From Simmondsia chinensis (lineage: Eukaryota; Streptophyta; Magnoliopsida; Caryophyllales; Simmondsiaceae): a stretch of DNA of 64,000 nucleotides. A model generated the notes under the pieces. The model worked only from the letters and a program-made list of their open reading frames with translations. It was not told where the DNA came from and ran no database searches. Numbering within the stretch: position 1 is the stretch's first letter; every line of letters starts with the position of its first letter. The stretch is from NCBI GenBank assembly GCA_018398585.1, contig JAGTTD010000024.1, forward strand, positions 7,654,071 to 7,718,070, written 5' to 3'. This document shows, piece after piece, positions 1 through 11,844 of the stretch. The position numbers were made by a program, and so were the translations under genes.

Positions 1-680
1 CAAAAACTCAAAAAGGAAAACTATAACTAGAATAATAATGAACTGGATCTAATTTTGCATCTAAATTGAGACCTCATCTTGGAACTGGAACTTCGAATGC
101 AAGTAAATTCCATGGGGTAATACAAAAAAGATCCCTCTTGCCATTTTGAAGCTGAAACCATCTGTTCGTCGGGGCAACTATGTACCTTTCATCCTGGTCA
201 ACTCAACTCATATATCCCTGCAAATGTGTATATTTAGGAATCAGAATGTTCATTACATGGATTATGGCAAGGGTGTTTCACAAAGAAGCACAAATACAAT
301 TTATTTGAGTATAAAATCATTCTTGGATACAACAATGGAATTGAATAATAGTCACATGATGACCATATCATAGTTGAAATTACCCTCAGGTATTGACTCC
401 TAGTGAAAGCAACCTAAGGGGCTGGCTTAAGTGATAAGATACTTAGAACTTATACCTAATAAAGAGTCAGGTACAGCTTCGAATCCTATTATTGAGTGCA
501 AACAATTTCTTGAGGCCACCTACTGGGTTTGTAGGACCAACTTGTGTTGTAGCACATAGGGAAACATATAAGTTGGCAGTATATTTAACCTTGGATTAGT
601 TAAGGCACGTATAAGCTAGGCCAGATATATCCCGGTTACTTGAAAGAAAGGACTGCTACTAAACAGTAAAGAAGGCTTAC
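1..680. other. Intron 6 or 3' flank of the RINGv gene; no exon recognised
   Basis: I read both strands for the expected C-terminal exon and found none with a plausible acceptor and family resemblance. Small open frames here have no recognisable content. Confidence 0.5.
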
Positions 681-773
681 CTGTCTCCTCCTGCTTTGTA
701 TAATATACCATGACCGAGCCAAGACGTAGCAGGGTAGGAGAAATCCAGCTAGCTGAACAAAGGGTATCTGGAT
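681..773 (-). CDS. RINGv gene exon 6 (second membrane segment)
   Basis: This 93-nt exon encodes 31 residues: IQIPFVQLAGFLLPCY, then VLARSWYIIQSRRRQ. The donor is CAG|GTAAGC. A second possible acceptor 21 nt further in (GTTCAG|CTAGCT) is also in phase and would shorten it by seven residues. Confidence 0.82.
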
Positions 774-3700
774 CTGAATATTCAAATATGTTGTCAGCGA
801 ATTGAACAAAAAAAAAAATATATATATATATATATATACCAGATAAAAAGAGGAATTCGAAAAATTATGATTGGTGACAGCATTGCTTCGTGTTACACTA
901 CACAGAAAATTCTACATATGCATTATATAGATCGTGGTAAAAGTATCATTGCATAACAACCTATTGTGCAGCAACTAGCTCAAAAGGCGATACTTCATGG
1001 CTGTTATGTAGCATAGCGGCTTTAATTGACTTTAATCTCTAATTATGCACATGCATAAGCACAAATTTGCTGATCAAGGGAATCAAGTACGATCGTGGTA
1101 AGGAAAGTAACAAAACGAAATTTTAAGACCCAAATTTCACATCGAACATCAAATATTAGACCTTTTCTTGCCAATGCAGAAAATGTCTGATTGGATACAA
1201 AAGTGTTTCCTAACTTTGTTTAGAAAACTCCATATTTAAGTAAAATAATCTCACAGCAAAATTGTGAAAGAAAAGATTAATATATAAGCCTTGTGAGCCA
1301 CTCTAGCTAATGCAAATTGGTTTTAGCACGGTCCTCAATAGGGCTTATGTGTGGACCTCACATGTCAACTTTATGAGTTGGGCCTTATGCCCAGCGAAAT
1401 TTCCACATTGAAATTTTCAAAGATGAGAATTATGACTTAGTATCTTCCTATATAAACGTAAACATAAGTTTCTTAAACACATATCTGGCAAATATAAACA
1501 CTAGTACCAATATTTTGATCTATCTAAATTTAAAGCAACCAATATGAAACTTACATGAAAGAATGTTGATGAGCCCCACATCAGCCCAAAATCTCTTGTA
1601 ACCATAAGTAGCTGATGCATCAGCAGAACCAACATTAACTGGACAGGCAAACACAGAATTTCACCCTTTGGAATTAGAATAATTTCAGCAAAAACAGAAA
1701 TAGGGTGTAGAGCTGGCTCTCTAGTCCAAGAGCCGAAGCTTGAGAAAGCTTGAGCTGAGAGGCTCATGAGTCTAAATAAACCTAGGTTAGTCATTTTAAC
1801 TTACATTATGAGTCAAAATGTGGCCAATCGAGCCAAATTCAAGCCTGAATGAGCCAAACACAAGCATCATTGACCCCAAGCAAGCCTCAAATAAGCAAAA
1901 CTCAGCTCAAAGCTCACCGAACTGGGCCTTGAGCAAAAATAAGCTAAGTTAAAGCAAAAGCTTCCAAAGCCCACATAACAAAATGTTGTCAAGTAGATGC
2001 TCAAGCCGATGAGCTCGAACTTGGCTCAGCTCACTTACACCCCGTGATAGAATGAAGATATAAAAAATTATGAAATTATTGACATACAATGATAGCAACC
2101 GAGCACAAGCAGGCAACACTGCCGGCATTTGCAGCAGCATAGTCACCATACTCTGATTCCAGTAACTCACGCTCCGCAGCAGCCAAACCAAGGAGATGAT
2201 GGTCACGGAAGCTGATGTGATGACCCCATGACTGTCTACTGAAAAAGAAATTAGAAGAACTAAATCATCAAGAGCTTTCAATTGATATTTCATAGGAAAT
2301 GCAGTAAACTGAAATGTTTAAAGACATCAGTGTGAATCAAGCAATATCTCAGTTGTTTCCACGGAGAAACAATACGCAAAAAAACAGTCCATTGGGAATA
2401 TTGTGAACCATATAGGCCCCAAGATTACAGTAAAAGATCCATCGACTTTGTTTTGGCAATTGGGGTATTTAGGCCAACTTACTCATAGGCTAATATCCAA
2501 GTAGCACGCACCGCCTACGTGGAAGTTTCACCGTATGCAACAATGTAAGAGATGGGCCAAAGACCCTGTAGGTGGCCCCAAAATATTTTGAGTACCCAAA
2601 TGGCGAAATTCAAACTTTTATCTTGACACTTCATGCGATGCCAGAACCAAGTGCCCCACTACTGAAGTCAATCCCTTAGGTGAAACATGCTAAACTTCAA
2701 CTCCTCCCTTCAACTGTATGGTGTGACAACACCTTGCTTTCGGGAATGTCGTGACCATTACATGACCACAAACTACGAGTTTCGGTTCAATAGTACATTC
2801 TCAATGGTAAATAATAGTATCGATAAATCAATCAATCATATGGATAAAGTATTAGTTGGTCAACTGGAGCTTAAGCCGACGGAAGTTTGACAAGAAGTTC
2901 CATGGCAAGATAGAAACAGTATTAGGCCATAGATGTGTCCTACGGTCTCAGAAACATGCATAGAGACTGCTGATTCGCTGTGTTTGAAAAGTCATGATTA
3001 GAGCCGACAAAGTCTTAAACAACTCTAAAACACAATGAAATTACTAAGGAAAACCCAAACAAGATACAACAAGTCTTTATCAACATTAACCCAATATGGA
3101 TTATCATTCTTAAGCAAATCTTACTAAGTATTATTCGTCATTTTTTTTTTTTTGGTCATGTTTTAGGGAAAAAATGAATTTGACATTGTTGACTTATTGA
3201 CACAGCACGCATACCTTATATCAATTGCCATAACATCGACATCGCTTTTCGGTGGAGGGAGAGAATAGTTGGGTGCAAAGGCCTACAGATGACAAAACCA
3301 GTAAATTAATTACTTTACATCTTAATTCTTTCTTAAGCCTGAAAGGAGATAGTTTTTGGGTCACATAAAATAAGCAAACATTAGGTGGTTTTGTGGGGGG
3401 GGGGGGGGGTGGGGGGTGGGGGGAGAAAAAAAAAAAAAATGAAGGAATCCAACCTGTTTGCAGATTTCACAGATGATGTTACCCTTCTTGTTGCACCATT
3501 TTTGAATGCACTTCCTGTGAGCATACTGCACAAGAACCATTGGTAATTTTAGATTACTTCCCTCATCCCCAACAGGTGGGCTCAGCTCCATATAATAAAA
3601 GTACGTTACTGCTACTGCACTCTATCATTAGTCATATCTCCGCTGAACAATAAAATTCCTCGGGTGAATTGACTATCCAACATTTAATCAATTTTGGCTT

Positions 3701-4790
3701 TTCCTGGAAAAACAGAGCTTTTTTCAAATTTTGAAGGAGTTTGGCTTGCAAAGAAGTGTTTCTAAATAGAAACAAAAACTTATTTTCTACTTTTAAGTAC
3801 AAACAGAAAATAGTATTTCTTCTTCACAGCAAAAGTAAAAGTAAGAATAAAATTTTTACAGATAAAAAAGAATAAAATTTTTACAGATAAAAAACCCTAT
3901 TGATAACACTCTTTATAAGAGTCCTTCTACAAAGGCTGTTCAAAAAGTATTCACAATTTGGCATCAAATATGAGACATTTTATCTACATTTCTGCACAGA
4001 AAAGTGTTTCCTTGTTCAACGCAGGGCCAAATTATGTTCACAATTCACAGTTCTCAAAAAGATCATTACTTTCCCAAATCTTTGTTAACAAGAACAAGCT
4101 TTCATATCAAACGGAAACAACAAAGATAATTTAATCATATAAAATGATATTAAATCATTATTCTTTTGAATTAAGAGCATCTTCATCTCACATGTCAAGT
4201 GGGTCACGTGTACTCATTTGACCTATGGTTACACAACATTTGGATAGGCGCCTCAACATACAACAACAAAAATAGCCACAACATTTCTTTGGCTTGTGAT
4301 TGACTTCTTTTTCACGATCGACCTTTCCTGTGATCAATCGTTAATGTAGCCATCACCTTTTGAACTGTTCCATTATAAATTAATTCAAAAATTTCAAAGA
4401 GATTGGGTTTCATTGTACAACCAATCAAAGTGAAGAGTTTCCTCTTATTTGGCTCAAGTAGTTACATTAAACAAATAAAGACAAGAACCCGAAGAGGAAA
4501 ATAAGATTAAGGCGTGACAGTCTAAATTGCGATTAACTTCATTCCTATGAAAAGGGCATACGCAGGCAGCCTGAGAACCGAGAAAACAAAAACATCTGAG
4601 ATCCCCTCGAATGGTAGATAGTATATTGCAAATCTAAAACCTCTTATTTGGCAACAGGATAAAAGGAGGTAAAAGGTAATAGAGGATAAACTCTTACCTC
4701 TATTGGCAAATTTTTTCGAGTAATGATGGATAACAGGAGTTAAAACTTACCCTCCATTACCCTTATTGTCTTTACCCTCCAATTTGGGGT

Positions 4791-4827
<37 letters not shown>

Positions 4828-7800
4828 AGTAAAAGTTTTAAAAGTTCTACAAAATTTCATCATAATTTTAACTACAACTCTTTTTATCTTTATCTCTTTT
4901 CCCAATTATCAAACAACATTTGCCATTTTTTTTGTTCTCTTATTCATCTTTATTAAACATGTCCAAACAAATGTAAAATACTCCATTATGTTCCCCTCTT
5001 TACCGACATCCATGCCTTTGCAAAACCTACTGCAAACCCACCCAAATTTGACAACATGGGTCCCTTTTCGTAATAGTTGTATGACATGAATGCTATACTC
5101 AAATTGTATATACATTTCCCATAGCATTACTCAACAGAAGTCCCTCTATTTTTGGGTGGTGGACGCTCAAGTGAAGGACAAGAGAAAGCATTTAATACTC
5201 AGAATATGAATGCCCTCTACATTAATGGCCAACACCAATTTCTCAGCTGCAAACCCGGAACCCCAAACCACTATCCACCTTAAAAAAGTGAATGAAAAAA
5301 ATAAGTAAATTAATATCTTAAAATTATATTTTAATAATAAACGAACCTTCACTATGGTGATATTTTATACCCGAATTTTAGACTAAAAAACAATATAATT
5401 CTAATAGGTAAATTAAAAAAATGAAATAATCAATTTTATGGATTAAATAATTAATTTCAACAAACTTCAGATATTAAAGTGCAATTAAACTGAAAACCGA
5501 TGAGGCTCTGTTCGGAGAAAATTTGACCCTATATTTGACAGAATCAGGCATCTCTATAAGAAACTTGGAAACTGCCCAAATCCGACTCAAATTAATAGTA
5601 AAAACATAGTCACATAATTTCATAAAATTAACAACCAATAACACTTTTCTTTGACAATTAACATTACCTAAAAGAAAAGAAAGGACAAGAAAAGCGTTGA
5701 TCAAAAGAAACTTACAAAAGAAGCAATAAAGAATGGAGCAGAACAGCTACAGACAAAACCACTATAGGCCTGTTCCCCACAATCTTTTGCTTGTAATTTC
5801 TATTTTTAAAAAAATTAAAAATCAAATATACAAGAATTCTTTTCAGTTTTTGAGTTTTTACCTAAACTAAGAAAAAAGTGGCAAGTAGAAAACCAAAAAA
5901 AATAAAAACATTTTTGAAATTTGATTTTTTAGCTTTTCAAAAGTCAGAAAAGACTGCAGATGATGTCAATCAAGCTAGAAATATTTGTTCAAACTAGTGA
6001 ATTCTATTTTCTTTTAAATTATTTACATTTTTACCTCGATATTTTTTCAACAATTAATCAAAAAATAACTTAACTATTTGTCAATATTTTAAAAAATAAT
6101 TTAACTCTATTTTTTAATAAAAAATAACCCAACTCTAATCTTTCTACTAAAAAAATAACCCAACTCTAACTTTTTTTAACTTTTTTGCAAACTATCACAA
6201 TTAAAAAAAGTATTTAGCAAAATATTATAACTTTGAAAATATTTAGTAAACTATCACATTTTACTGTAGCACAGTAGATACACGCCTTCCCGTACGGCGT
6301 GCAACAGTGAACAGTTCCCTTTTTTTTTTTTTTTTTTAAAGTTTCACATCTTTAAAATTTAAAAAAAAATAATAATTTTTTTTATTTTAATTATTTTTAT
6401 TTTTAATTTTATAATTTGAATCACTAAATACATATATTTTTATTTTTAATTACGGATCTCGGAAGTCCTCGCCCTCAGGTTAGGGGTACTGAGAAACAGT
6501 CTCTCTTCAGGTTAACACCCTAAAGGGGGCGGCTGCATACATCCGTCCCCTCCAAACCCTACGTAAACAATCATTTCATATAGCTCAAATTATATATGAA
6601 TTTTTAAAATATATTTTATAAATTATATGAGGGACATATTTAAATGAAAAGATGTTGATGTTTCCAATAAAAAATCACTAGTTTACGCATTTGTACATTA
6701 TTATTTGAACTATTTTATTAGATATATATAACTCAAAAACTAAAAAATTATTTCATATGGTTTATAAAATATATTTTAAAAATTCATATATAATTTGAAC
6801 TATATAAAATGATTGTTACGCAGGGTCTGGAGAGGCGGATGTAAGCAGCCTTCCCCCTTCAGGGTGTTAACCTGAAGAGATGCTGTTTCCCAGTACCCCC
6901 AACCTGAGGGTGAGGACTTCCCAAACCCGTAATTAAAAATAAAAATATATGTATTTAGTGATTCAAATTATAAAATTAAAAATAAAACTAATTTAAATGA
7001 AAAAAAATTATTAATATTTTTGAAATTTTAAAGATGTGAAACTTAAAAAAAAAAAAAAATATTCACTGTTGCACGTCGTACGAAAAGGAGTGCACCTACT
7101 GTGTTACAGTAAAATGTGATAGTTTGCTAAATATTTTCAAAGTTATGATATTTTGCTAAATATTTTTTTTAATTGTGATAGTTTGCAAAATTACTCAACT
7201 TTTTTACCAAAAAATAATCCAACTTTAACTTTTCTACCAAAAAATAACCAAACTTTAAAATTAATCTAAAAATAACCCAACTCTAAAATTTTGATTTAAA
7301 AAATACTGAATTATAGTGCGTGGTATGATGCTTCGATAATATATTTTTCTTCTACGTATTTTTGGTTTAGCTTGTTCTCTGTAGGGCTACAAATGAGTCA
7401 ACCAGCTCGCGAGCCGGTTTGACTCGGCTCGTTAAGGACTTGGCTTGGGTTCATCTAAGCTTACTCGATAGTCTGCTCGACTCGTTTAAGGGCTACTCGT
7501 TTAAATAAACGAGTCAAATCAAATCGAGGCCAACGCGGCTCACAAACCGGCTCATAAGGTTCACGAGCCGGCCTGTTTATGGGCTCGTGAGCTGGCTTGA
7601 TTATTGGCTCGCATATCTACATTGCGGAATTGAGTTAAATGTATGTATTTTTTATTTTCCATACATGATTTATTTTATTCACTCTTTTCTAGAAATCCAA
7701 GTATCAATAATCATAAATGAGTATAACAAGTCTAATAAATGAGCTTAACGAGCCTGGCAAATGAGCGCAATGAGTTGGCAAAACTCAACAAGCCAGCTCG

Positions 7801-10086
7801 CCAAATAATCAAGCCTAAATGATACCAAGCCGGTCTCATTTAGTAAACGAACTAAGCCAACGACAGATATGCGGCTCGATTAGATAAATGATACTGATAC
7901 CAAGCTGGTCTCATTTAGTTAATGAGCCGAGCCGAGCAAGTTATGGTTCGGCTCAGCTTAGCTTGGTTCATTTGCAGCCCTATTTCTCTAGTTATATTTC
8001 TCTGTTGTTTTGCTTGTTTTGTGCCCCGAGATGTTGCTTTTTTGTGCGATTATACTCAATAATTGAAAAAAACATATTTTTAGTTTGGTAAGGTGGGAAA
8101 AGAAATCAAGCCAAACAAAAAATACAAAGAAGAAAAATATATTGTCGAAGCGTCATACTACAAGCCATGTTTGGCCACCAATTCGGTATTTTTTTAAATA
8201 AATTTTAAATTTTGGTTATTTTTTGGTAGAAAAGTTAGAGTTGAGTTATTTTTTATTAGAAAATAGAATTTTATAATTTTTTGGTATATTAATACATAGT
8301 TAGATTATTTTTAAATTAATTGTTATATTTTTAAATTAATAAAAACGACTCTTACCTTTTTGAATTAATAAAAAGCCTCTTAAAGTTTTTTGTTGAATTT
8401 ATAAAAAGGTCCCTTTGTAACGTGAAGACTAATATGACAACTGTTTTTTATTAATATTACAACAAAATACAAAAGTACCCTTCAATACACTTGTTCATAC
8501 ATTATAGACACAAAATTCGAGATGTGGTGTTATGTAAAACGATACTATTTTTATTTAATTTGTTTAAAAATATAGCTATTGAAAGATATTTTTATCATTT
8601 TACTGTAGAATTAATATATAAAAGTTGTCACGTTAGACCTACCAACAAAGAATAAAGTAACTATTACGATAAAAACTTACAAATCTTTTATTAATTCAAA
8701 CAAGTTACGATGCCTTTTATTATTTTAAATAAAAAAATTGGCGGGATACAAAAATGTAAATAACCCTTTCATTTCTGATGATAAAATTCGTCACTTAGCT
8801 TTTTATGATAAAATGTGAATAAGGATTTAATCACTTTGGTTTTATTTGCTAAGCCGTGTCATACTTTAGTTATTCGTACGTCGAAAAAGAGAAATAGGAG
8901 GAGATAATAAATTTCGAGTTATTTATACCAATAGTCTGTATTTTATTTATTATATTAATTTAATTCTTATATTTTTAATTATGTTAATTTAATACCTCTA
9001 TAATTACTATTGTGTAAAATTTATGTTAAGTTTCTAATAAAATTTTTAATTATTCGGCTATAGGTTGGATTAAATTGAGTCAAAGGATGAATTTTTAGTA
9101 AATTATATACATTTAACGTAATTATGTAATGAAAATTACATCAATAACTTAACATGAAATTGAATAAAGGACTACAATGACACAATTTGAATTATAGAGC
9201 AATTAAATTGATATAATAAAAAGTATAAGAACTAAATTAACATAATTAGATAAATCCCGGACCTTTGTTATAAATAACCCATAAATTTACGAACAAATAA
9301 ACAAGGTTGACAACCTTATTATTTGAATTATTTTATGGCAATATATACAACTTTTTAACTAAAATATTATCTTATTATAAAGCCTGTCAGCTAAAATTTT
9401 AAGGTTATTTACATATTAGTTTTTTTTATTATTATTCAAGTTAGTCTGTTATTTTTTTTCAAATTAGTCCCCATTTTTATAACTTTTTTATGGAAAAAAA
9501 AAAGAAAGAAAGGACTAATTTTAATAATTTAAAAATATAAAAAATTAATTTAAACAAAATAAAATTTTAACTCTAAAATTTTAATAAACTAACCGTTAAT
9601 ATACTAATATGTAATTTAATCAATTTAAAAATCCGGCGCTATTATTGCAAAACCAAAATTATTAATGTGGGAGCAAAATTATGAGCCATAAATGATTAGA
9701 GCTACAAAATTAAAACAACAAATTTGCTCTAAAATAATAATTTTATCCTAATAATAATATTAGTTAGATAAATAATTTTAAATAAAAGAAAAGATATGAA
9801 CCAATTTGAACGAAGGAAAGCAGTGGAGTAAAAAAAAAAAAAAAAAGGTAAAGATAGAGAGAGAGAGAGAGAGAAGAAAAGAAACCTTCAAAGTGCCATT
9901 GCAAGAGCAAGGAGATTCCAAGGAGAGTTCATCAAGTTCTTCCTCTTGACAAATCCTACACTCTCTCAACTCCCCTCCCTCACACAGCGGCTCACATATT
10001 CCACTCTCATCATCTCCCTCTCCTTCATTTACTGGTCTTGTTGATAGTATCCTGTCCACGCATACCATGAACTCCTTCACCATCAA
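681..10086 (-). CDS. RINGv (RING-CH, MARCH-like) membrane E3 ubiquitin ligase, six exons, 3' end missing
   Basis: The exons are 10086-9886, 3525-3454, 3282-3215, 2235-2088, 1638-1555 and 773-681. All internal borders are GT-AG, phases agree, and together they encode 222 residues with no stop. A C4HC3 RINGv finger is visible: C43-x2-C46, C60-x-C62, H70-x2-C73, C86-x2-C89. It is split between exons 1 and 2. A conserved stretch follows (AIDIRQSWGHH, then LGLAAAERELLESEYGDYA), resembling the DUF3675 region of plant RINGv proteins. Two hydrophobic segments come next (about 152-175 and 195-215), the second containing LAGFLLPCYVLARSWYII, then a basic RRR tail. Family knowledge: such proteins are membrane-anchored ubiquitin ligases that recruit E2 through RINGv. 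The exon 6 donor is intact and no stop follows, so the last exon is probably below position 1. The start is the first of two adjacent ATGs. Substrate unknown. This looks functional, but expression cannot be judged. Confidence 0.88.
819..838. repeat. (TA)n microsatellite in intron 5
   Basis: Ten TA units follow an A run. Confidence 0.9.
1555..1638 (-). CDS. RINGv gene exon 5 (membrane segment)
   Basis: This 84-nt exon encodes 28 residues, LMLVLLMHQLLMV followed by TRDFGLMWGSSTFFH. It is in phase with both neighbours, with acceptor CCTGTCCAG and donor CAT|GTAAGT. It completes the first hydrophobic segment. Confidence 0.82.
1702..2044. mobile_element. hAT-like non-autonomous element in intron 4
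   Basis: The left end AGGGTGTAGAGCTGGCTC and the right end GCTCACTTACACCC are imperfect inverted repeats. The interior is rich in GAGCC/GGCTC subterminal motifs, as in many plant hAT MITEs. It has no coding capacity, and no clean 8-bp TSD was found. Confidence 0.6.
2088..2235 (-). CDS. RINGv gene exon 4
   Basis: This 148-nt exon completes IRQSWGHH and runs to the start of the first hydrophobic segment (SVACLCSVAII). The acceptor sequence is CAGTAG|ACAGTC. Splicing at the TAG rather than the CAG gives the conserved IRQSW; the alternative would add a residue. The donor is ATT|GTATGT. Confidence 0.87.
3215..3282 (-). CDS. RINGv gene exon 3
   Basis: This 68-nt exon encodes AFAPNYSLPPPKSDVDVMAI and ends in phase 2 at ATAAG|GTATGC. 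The proline-rich linker after the finger is usual for this family. Confidence 0.87.
3395..3423. repeat. G-rich tract in intron 2
   Basis: A run of 15 G is followed by T and two further G blocks, next to an A run. It is a low-complexity region liable to sequencing slippage. Confidence 0.85.
3454..3525 (-). CDS. RINGv gene exon 2
   Basis: This 72-nt exon encodes the second half of the finger, YAHRKCIQKWC then CEICKQ, with the histidine and last three cysteines. The acceptor is TTGTGCAG|TATGCT and the donor CAG|GTTGGA. A run of G on the plus strand (3395-3423) lies 30 nt downstream inside intron 2, so it is C-rich in the transcript. Confidence 0.9.
4797..4826. repeat. 30-nt G homopolymer in intron 1
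   Basis: This is an uninterrupted run of 30 G. It sits in a stretch (about 4630-4920) whose ends (TTATTTGGCAACAGG and CCCAATTATCAAACA) are loosely inverted, so it may lie inside an old MITE. Confidence 0.85.
6466..6570 (+). mobile_element. Partial 5S-headed SINE in left palindrome arm
   Basis: It begins with the 3' end of the 5S-like head (GGAAGTCCTCGCCCTCAGG) and runs into the SINE body (TCTTCAGGTTAACACCCT). It stops before the 3' tail. Confidence 0.75.
6818..6925 (-). mobile_element. Partial 5S-headed SINE in right palindrome arm
   Basis: This is the mirror copy of the left-arm fragment, with the same internal borders, so the SINE piece was present before or during palindrome formation. 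Confidence 0.75.
7206..8290. mobile_element. Fold-back element with a hAT MITE in its loop
   Basis: The stretch 7206-7380 and the reverse complement of about 8095-8290 share TTTTTGGTAGAAAAGTTAGA-type and CGATAATATATTTTTCTTCT-type blocks. This gives arms of about 180 bp. The loop is occupied by the hAT MITE at 7382-7982. The related repeat also lies left of the neighbouring palindrome (6060-6180). Confidence 0.6.
7382..7982. mobile_element. hAT-like MITE with GAGCCGAGC-type subterminal repeats
   Basis: The ends TAGGGCTACAAATGA and TCATTTGCAGCCCTA form inverted repeats. The flanks GTTCTCTG and TTTCTCTA agree in six of eight positions and are probably a decayed 8-bp TSD. There are many GAGCCG/CGGCTC motifs inside and no transposase. 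Confidence 0.8.
8350..8725. mobile_element. Possible fold-back MITE
   Basis: TTTGAATTAATAAAAAGCC on the left mirrors CTTTTATTAATTCAAAC on the right. The interior is AT-rich and non-coding. Confidence 0.4.
8917..9302. mobile_element. AT-rich fold-back MITE
   Basis: The left arm (GAGTTATTTATACCAATAG, then ATTAATTTAATTCTTATA) is mirrored at the right end by TATAAGAACTAAATTAACAT and TTATAAATAACCC. The arms are about 100 bp. Non-coding. Confidence 0.6.
9385..9620. mobile_element. AT-rich fold-back MITE next to exon 1
   Basis: TTACATATTAGTTT near the left end mirrors ACTAATATGTAA near the right end. Poly-T and poly-A stretches face each other inside. Confidence 0.5.
9886..10086 (-). CDS. RINGv gene exon 1
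   Basis: This exon encodes residues 1-67, from MMVKEFMVCVD to ESPCSCNGTLK, and holds the first four RINGv cysteines. The donor is AAG|GTTTCT. An acidic linker (EGEGDDESG) precedes the finger. The intron that follows is 6.36 kb and full of repeats. Confidence 0.9.
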
Positions 10087-10400
10087 TCACTTCTTTTTTA
10101 TGAATGTTTGTTTTTGATTGTGTTGAATTTATGGGAAAAGGGGGGGTTGGGGAGTAGTGGGGGGTTCGGTCTTCTTGGGAAAAGGTGGTGGGAGTAGTGG
10201 GGCAGTGTGTGAGAGGGGATTTCGAAAATGGGGTTATTTTAATTGATATAGAATGACGAAAGTACCCTTGCGTTTTTGAAGTATTTACGACATATACTGC
10301 TTTGAAATATCTACTGCCTTGGGAGTGGGAGAGGGGGGAGGGAGAGAAAGGTTGTTTGCCTAGAAACAACTGGCTGATTGGGGATTTTGACAAAGATAAC
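10087..10400 (-). promoter_or_regulatory. Presumed 5' UTR and promoter of the RINGv gene
   Basis: In the gene's direction this is a C- and A-rich, purine/pyrimidine-skewed leader just upstream of the ATG, typical of a plant 5' UTR. I could not place a convincing TATA box. The open frame on the same strand here (10025-10393) has low-complexity content and is probably not translated. Confidence 0.45.
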
Positions 10401-10505
10401 AGCGTGTAATTTTAGACTATCTTTAATGTTCAAAAAAACAAAATTTAGACCATCTTTTTGTTTTTGGTTATAATTATTAGCGGCCAGCATTTAAATATGA
10501 GAAGT

Positions 10506-10715
10506 TCTATGGTACAAAAAAAAAAATTTATAGATGTAGAAATATACTTAAAATTACTTTAAAACACGAAAAATGGTGTGTGTTGACACGCAAATTGGTG
10601 ATTTTTGAGTACATTTTTGTGTTTTTAAGTGTATTTTTTTTGTATTTTTGAATATATTTTTAGTGATTTTGAGTACAAAATCTGCAGCTACAGAATTTTT
10701 TTCTGTACATTAGAA
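10506..10715. mobile_element. MITE with TTCTA..GTACA termini
   Basis: The left end TTCTATGGTACAAAAA and the inverse of the right end TTCTAATGTACAGAAA match. Inside are repeated GAGTACATTTTTGTGTTTT-like motifs. Non-coding. Confidence 0.65.
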
Positions 10716-11567
10716 TCGCCCTTTAACTATTAGCTGTTAATATTTAGCATTTAGTTATTGGTTTATTGATAGTTATTAGTTAATAGGTAATGTATTTGAT
10801 AAATTAAGATTAAAAAAGGGGCAAAATAATAATAGAATTTGATTATACAGTATTCAAAAAGTTGTACGCTGAATTGCTTAGCTTTTGAAAAGCTACATTT
10901 CAAAAGTTAAACGCTATGAAAAAGCTAACAATAAAATTTTTACCAAAGAGCGCTACGAGCTGTTTGACTAATCAAAACGCTAAACACTATAAAAAATTGT
11001 TTGCCAAACATAGTTTTAATAGCCCTTTTTATTCTTATAATTTAATATATGTAATTATATATTTATAATTTAAAATTTTGTTATTAAATACCCATACACA
11101 TATGGATTTTAGCGTTCAAAAAATATATATGAATTTTATCAGCGATTTTTGTATATAAAACCACTTTGAAAACTTGTCGTTTTTTACTTAATCATCGCAA
11201 CTTTTTAAAATTTTGAAAATCCATCCCTAAAAGTGCAAAATATAAGGTGTTTATAATACAGGGAGTAGCTTATTAGACGAGTAATTTATACATATAGGCT
11301 AGTTATAAAAGGATTAAAAGTTATACATATTTTGGGTTACATGCTCGATATATACTAACCCTGTACTTATAGCCTTGTTGTTATAAATATAATAAACAGG
11401 TAATTACCATGTAAAAATAGGGCAATAATAACCTAGACTGAAATTATAAAACAGGACCCTATAAGACCAAATATACGGACTAATATTCAATGGTGATGCG
11501 TGTTACCTCATCTCTTTCTCACCTCCTTCGCTTCGTGTAAGGGGAAGGAGGGTGGGAAGATATCAGA
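10716..11567. other. AT-rich intergenic DNA
   Basis: No gene is visible. A weakly inverted stretch at about 10860-11000 (TTTTGAAAAGCTACATTTC, then CTAAACACTATAAAAAATTG) may be another old MITE. Confidence 0.5.
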
Positions 11568-11740
11568 AGTTCTGGGAAGCAGAAAAGAAAAATTCTGTAG
11601 ATGAACAAATGTACTCCTAATCACCAATAATATACTCAAAATCACAAAGTATGTACTTAAAAATCATCCACCTGTGTGTCGGCACATAGATTTTGTGTGT
11701 CGATACACATGTAAAAAGTCTGTACAGCAGAAATACTCAT
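11568..11740. mobile_element. Second, decayed copy of the TTCTA..GTACA MITE
   Basis: It contains AAAATTCTGTAGATG, AATATACTCAAAATCAC and GTGTGTCGGCACA, matching the reverse complement of the 10506-10715 element. The ends are worn. Confidence 0.55.
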
Positions 11741-11844
11741 ATAAAAGGAAGGGGAGGTGGTCATGAAAGGCATTAGACGCCTTCGGTCTTCCATAATTTT
11801 GTTATAGCCCCAAAAGATAAAAATGGAGAGGGAGGGGGGGAGAG

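Larger units (their letters stand above)
6187..7196. mobile_element. 1-kb palindromic (fold-back) element carrying SINE sequence in both arms
   Basis: The arms are about 6187-6630 and 6755-7196, with a loop of about 125 nt. Each arm reads inward as GCAAACTATCACAATT, then TTTAGCAAAATAT, then CATTTTACTGTA, then the last part of a 5S-headed SINE. By eye the arms are close to 90% identical. AACTTTTTT flanks both sides (6178-6186 and 7197-7205). This could be a 9-bp TSD, which would fit a Mutator-type element, but the local sequence is repetitive. There is no coding capacity. Confidence 0.75.

Noticed and set aside
6178..7205. Firm 9-bp TSD proving a Mutator origin of the palindrome
   Set aside because: AACTTTTTT is repeated in the local sequence, and the left and right termini do not align cleanly, so it is only suggestive.
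10025..10393. 122-codon minus-strand frame upstream of the RINGv ATG
   Set aside because: It overlaps exon 1 in another frame and covers the leader. Low-complexity, no similarity.
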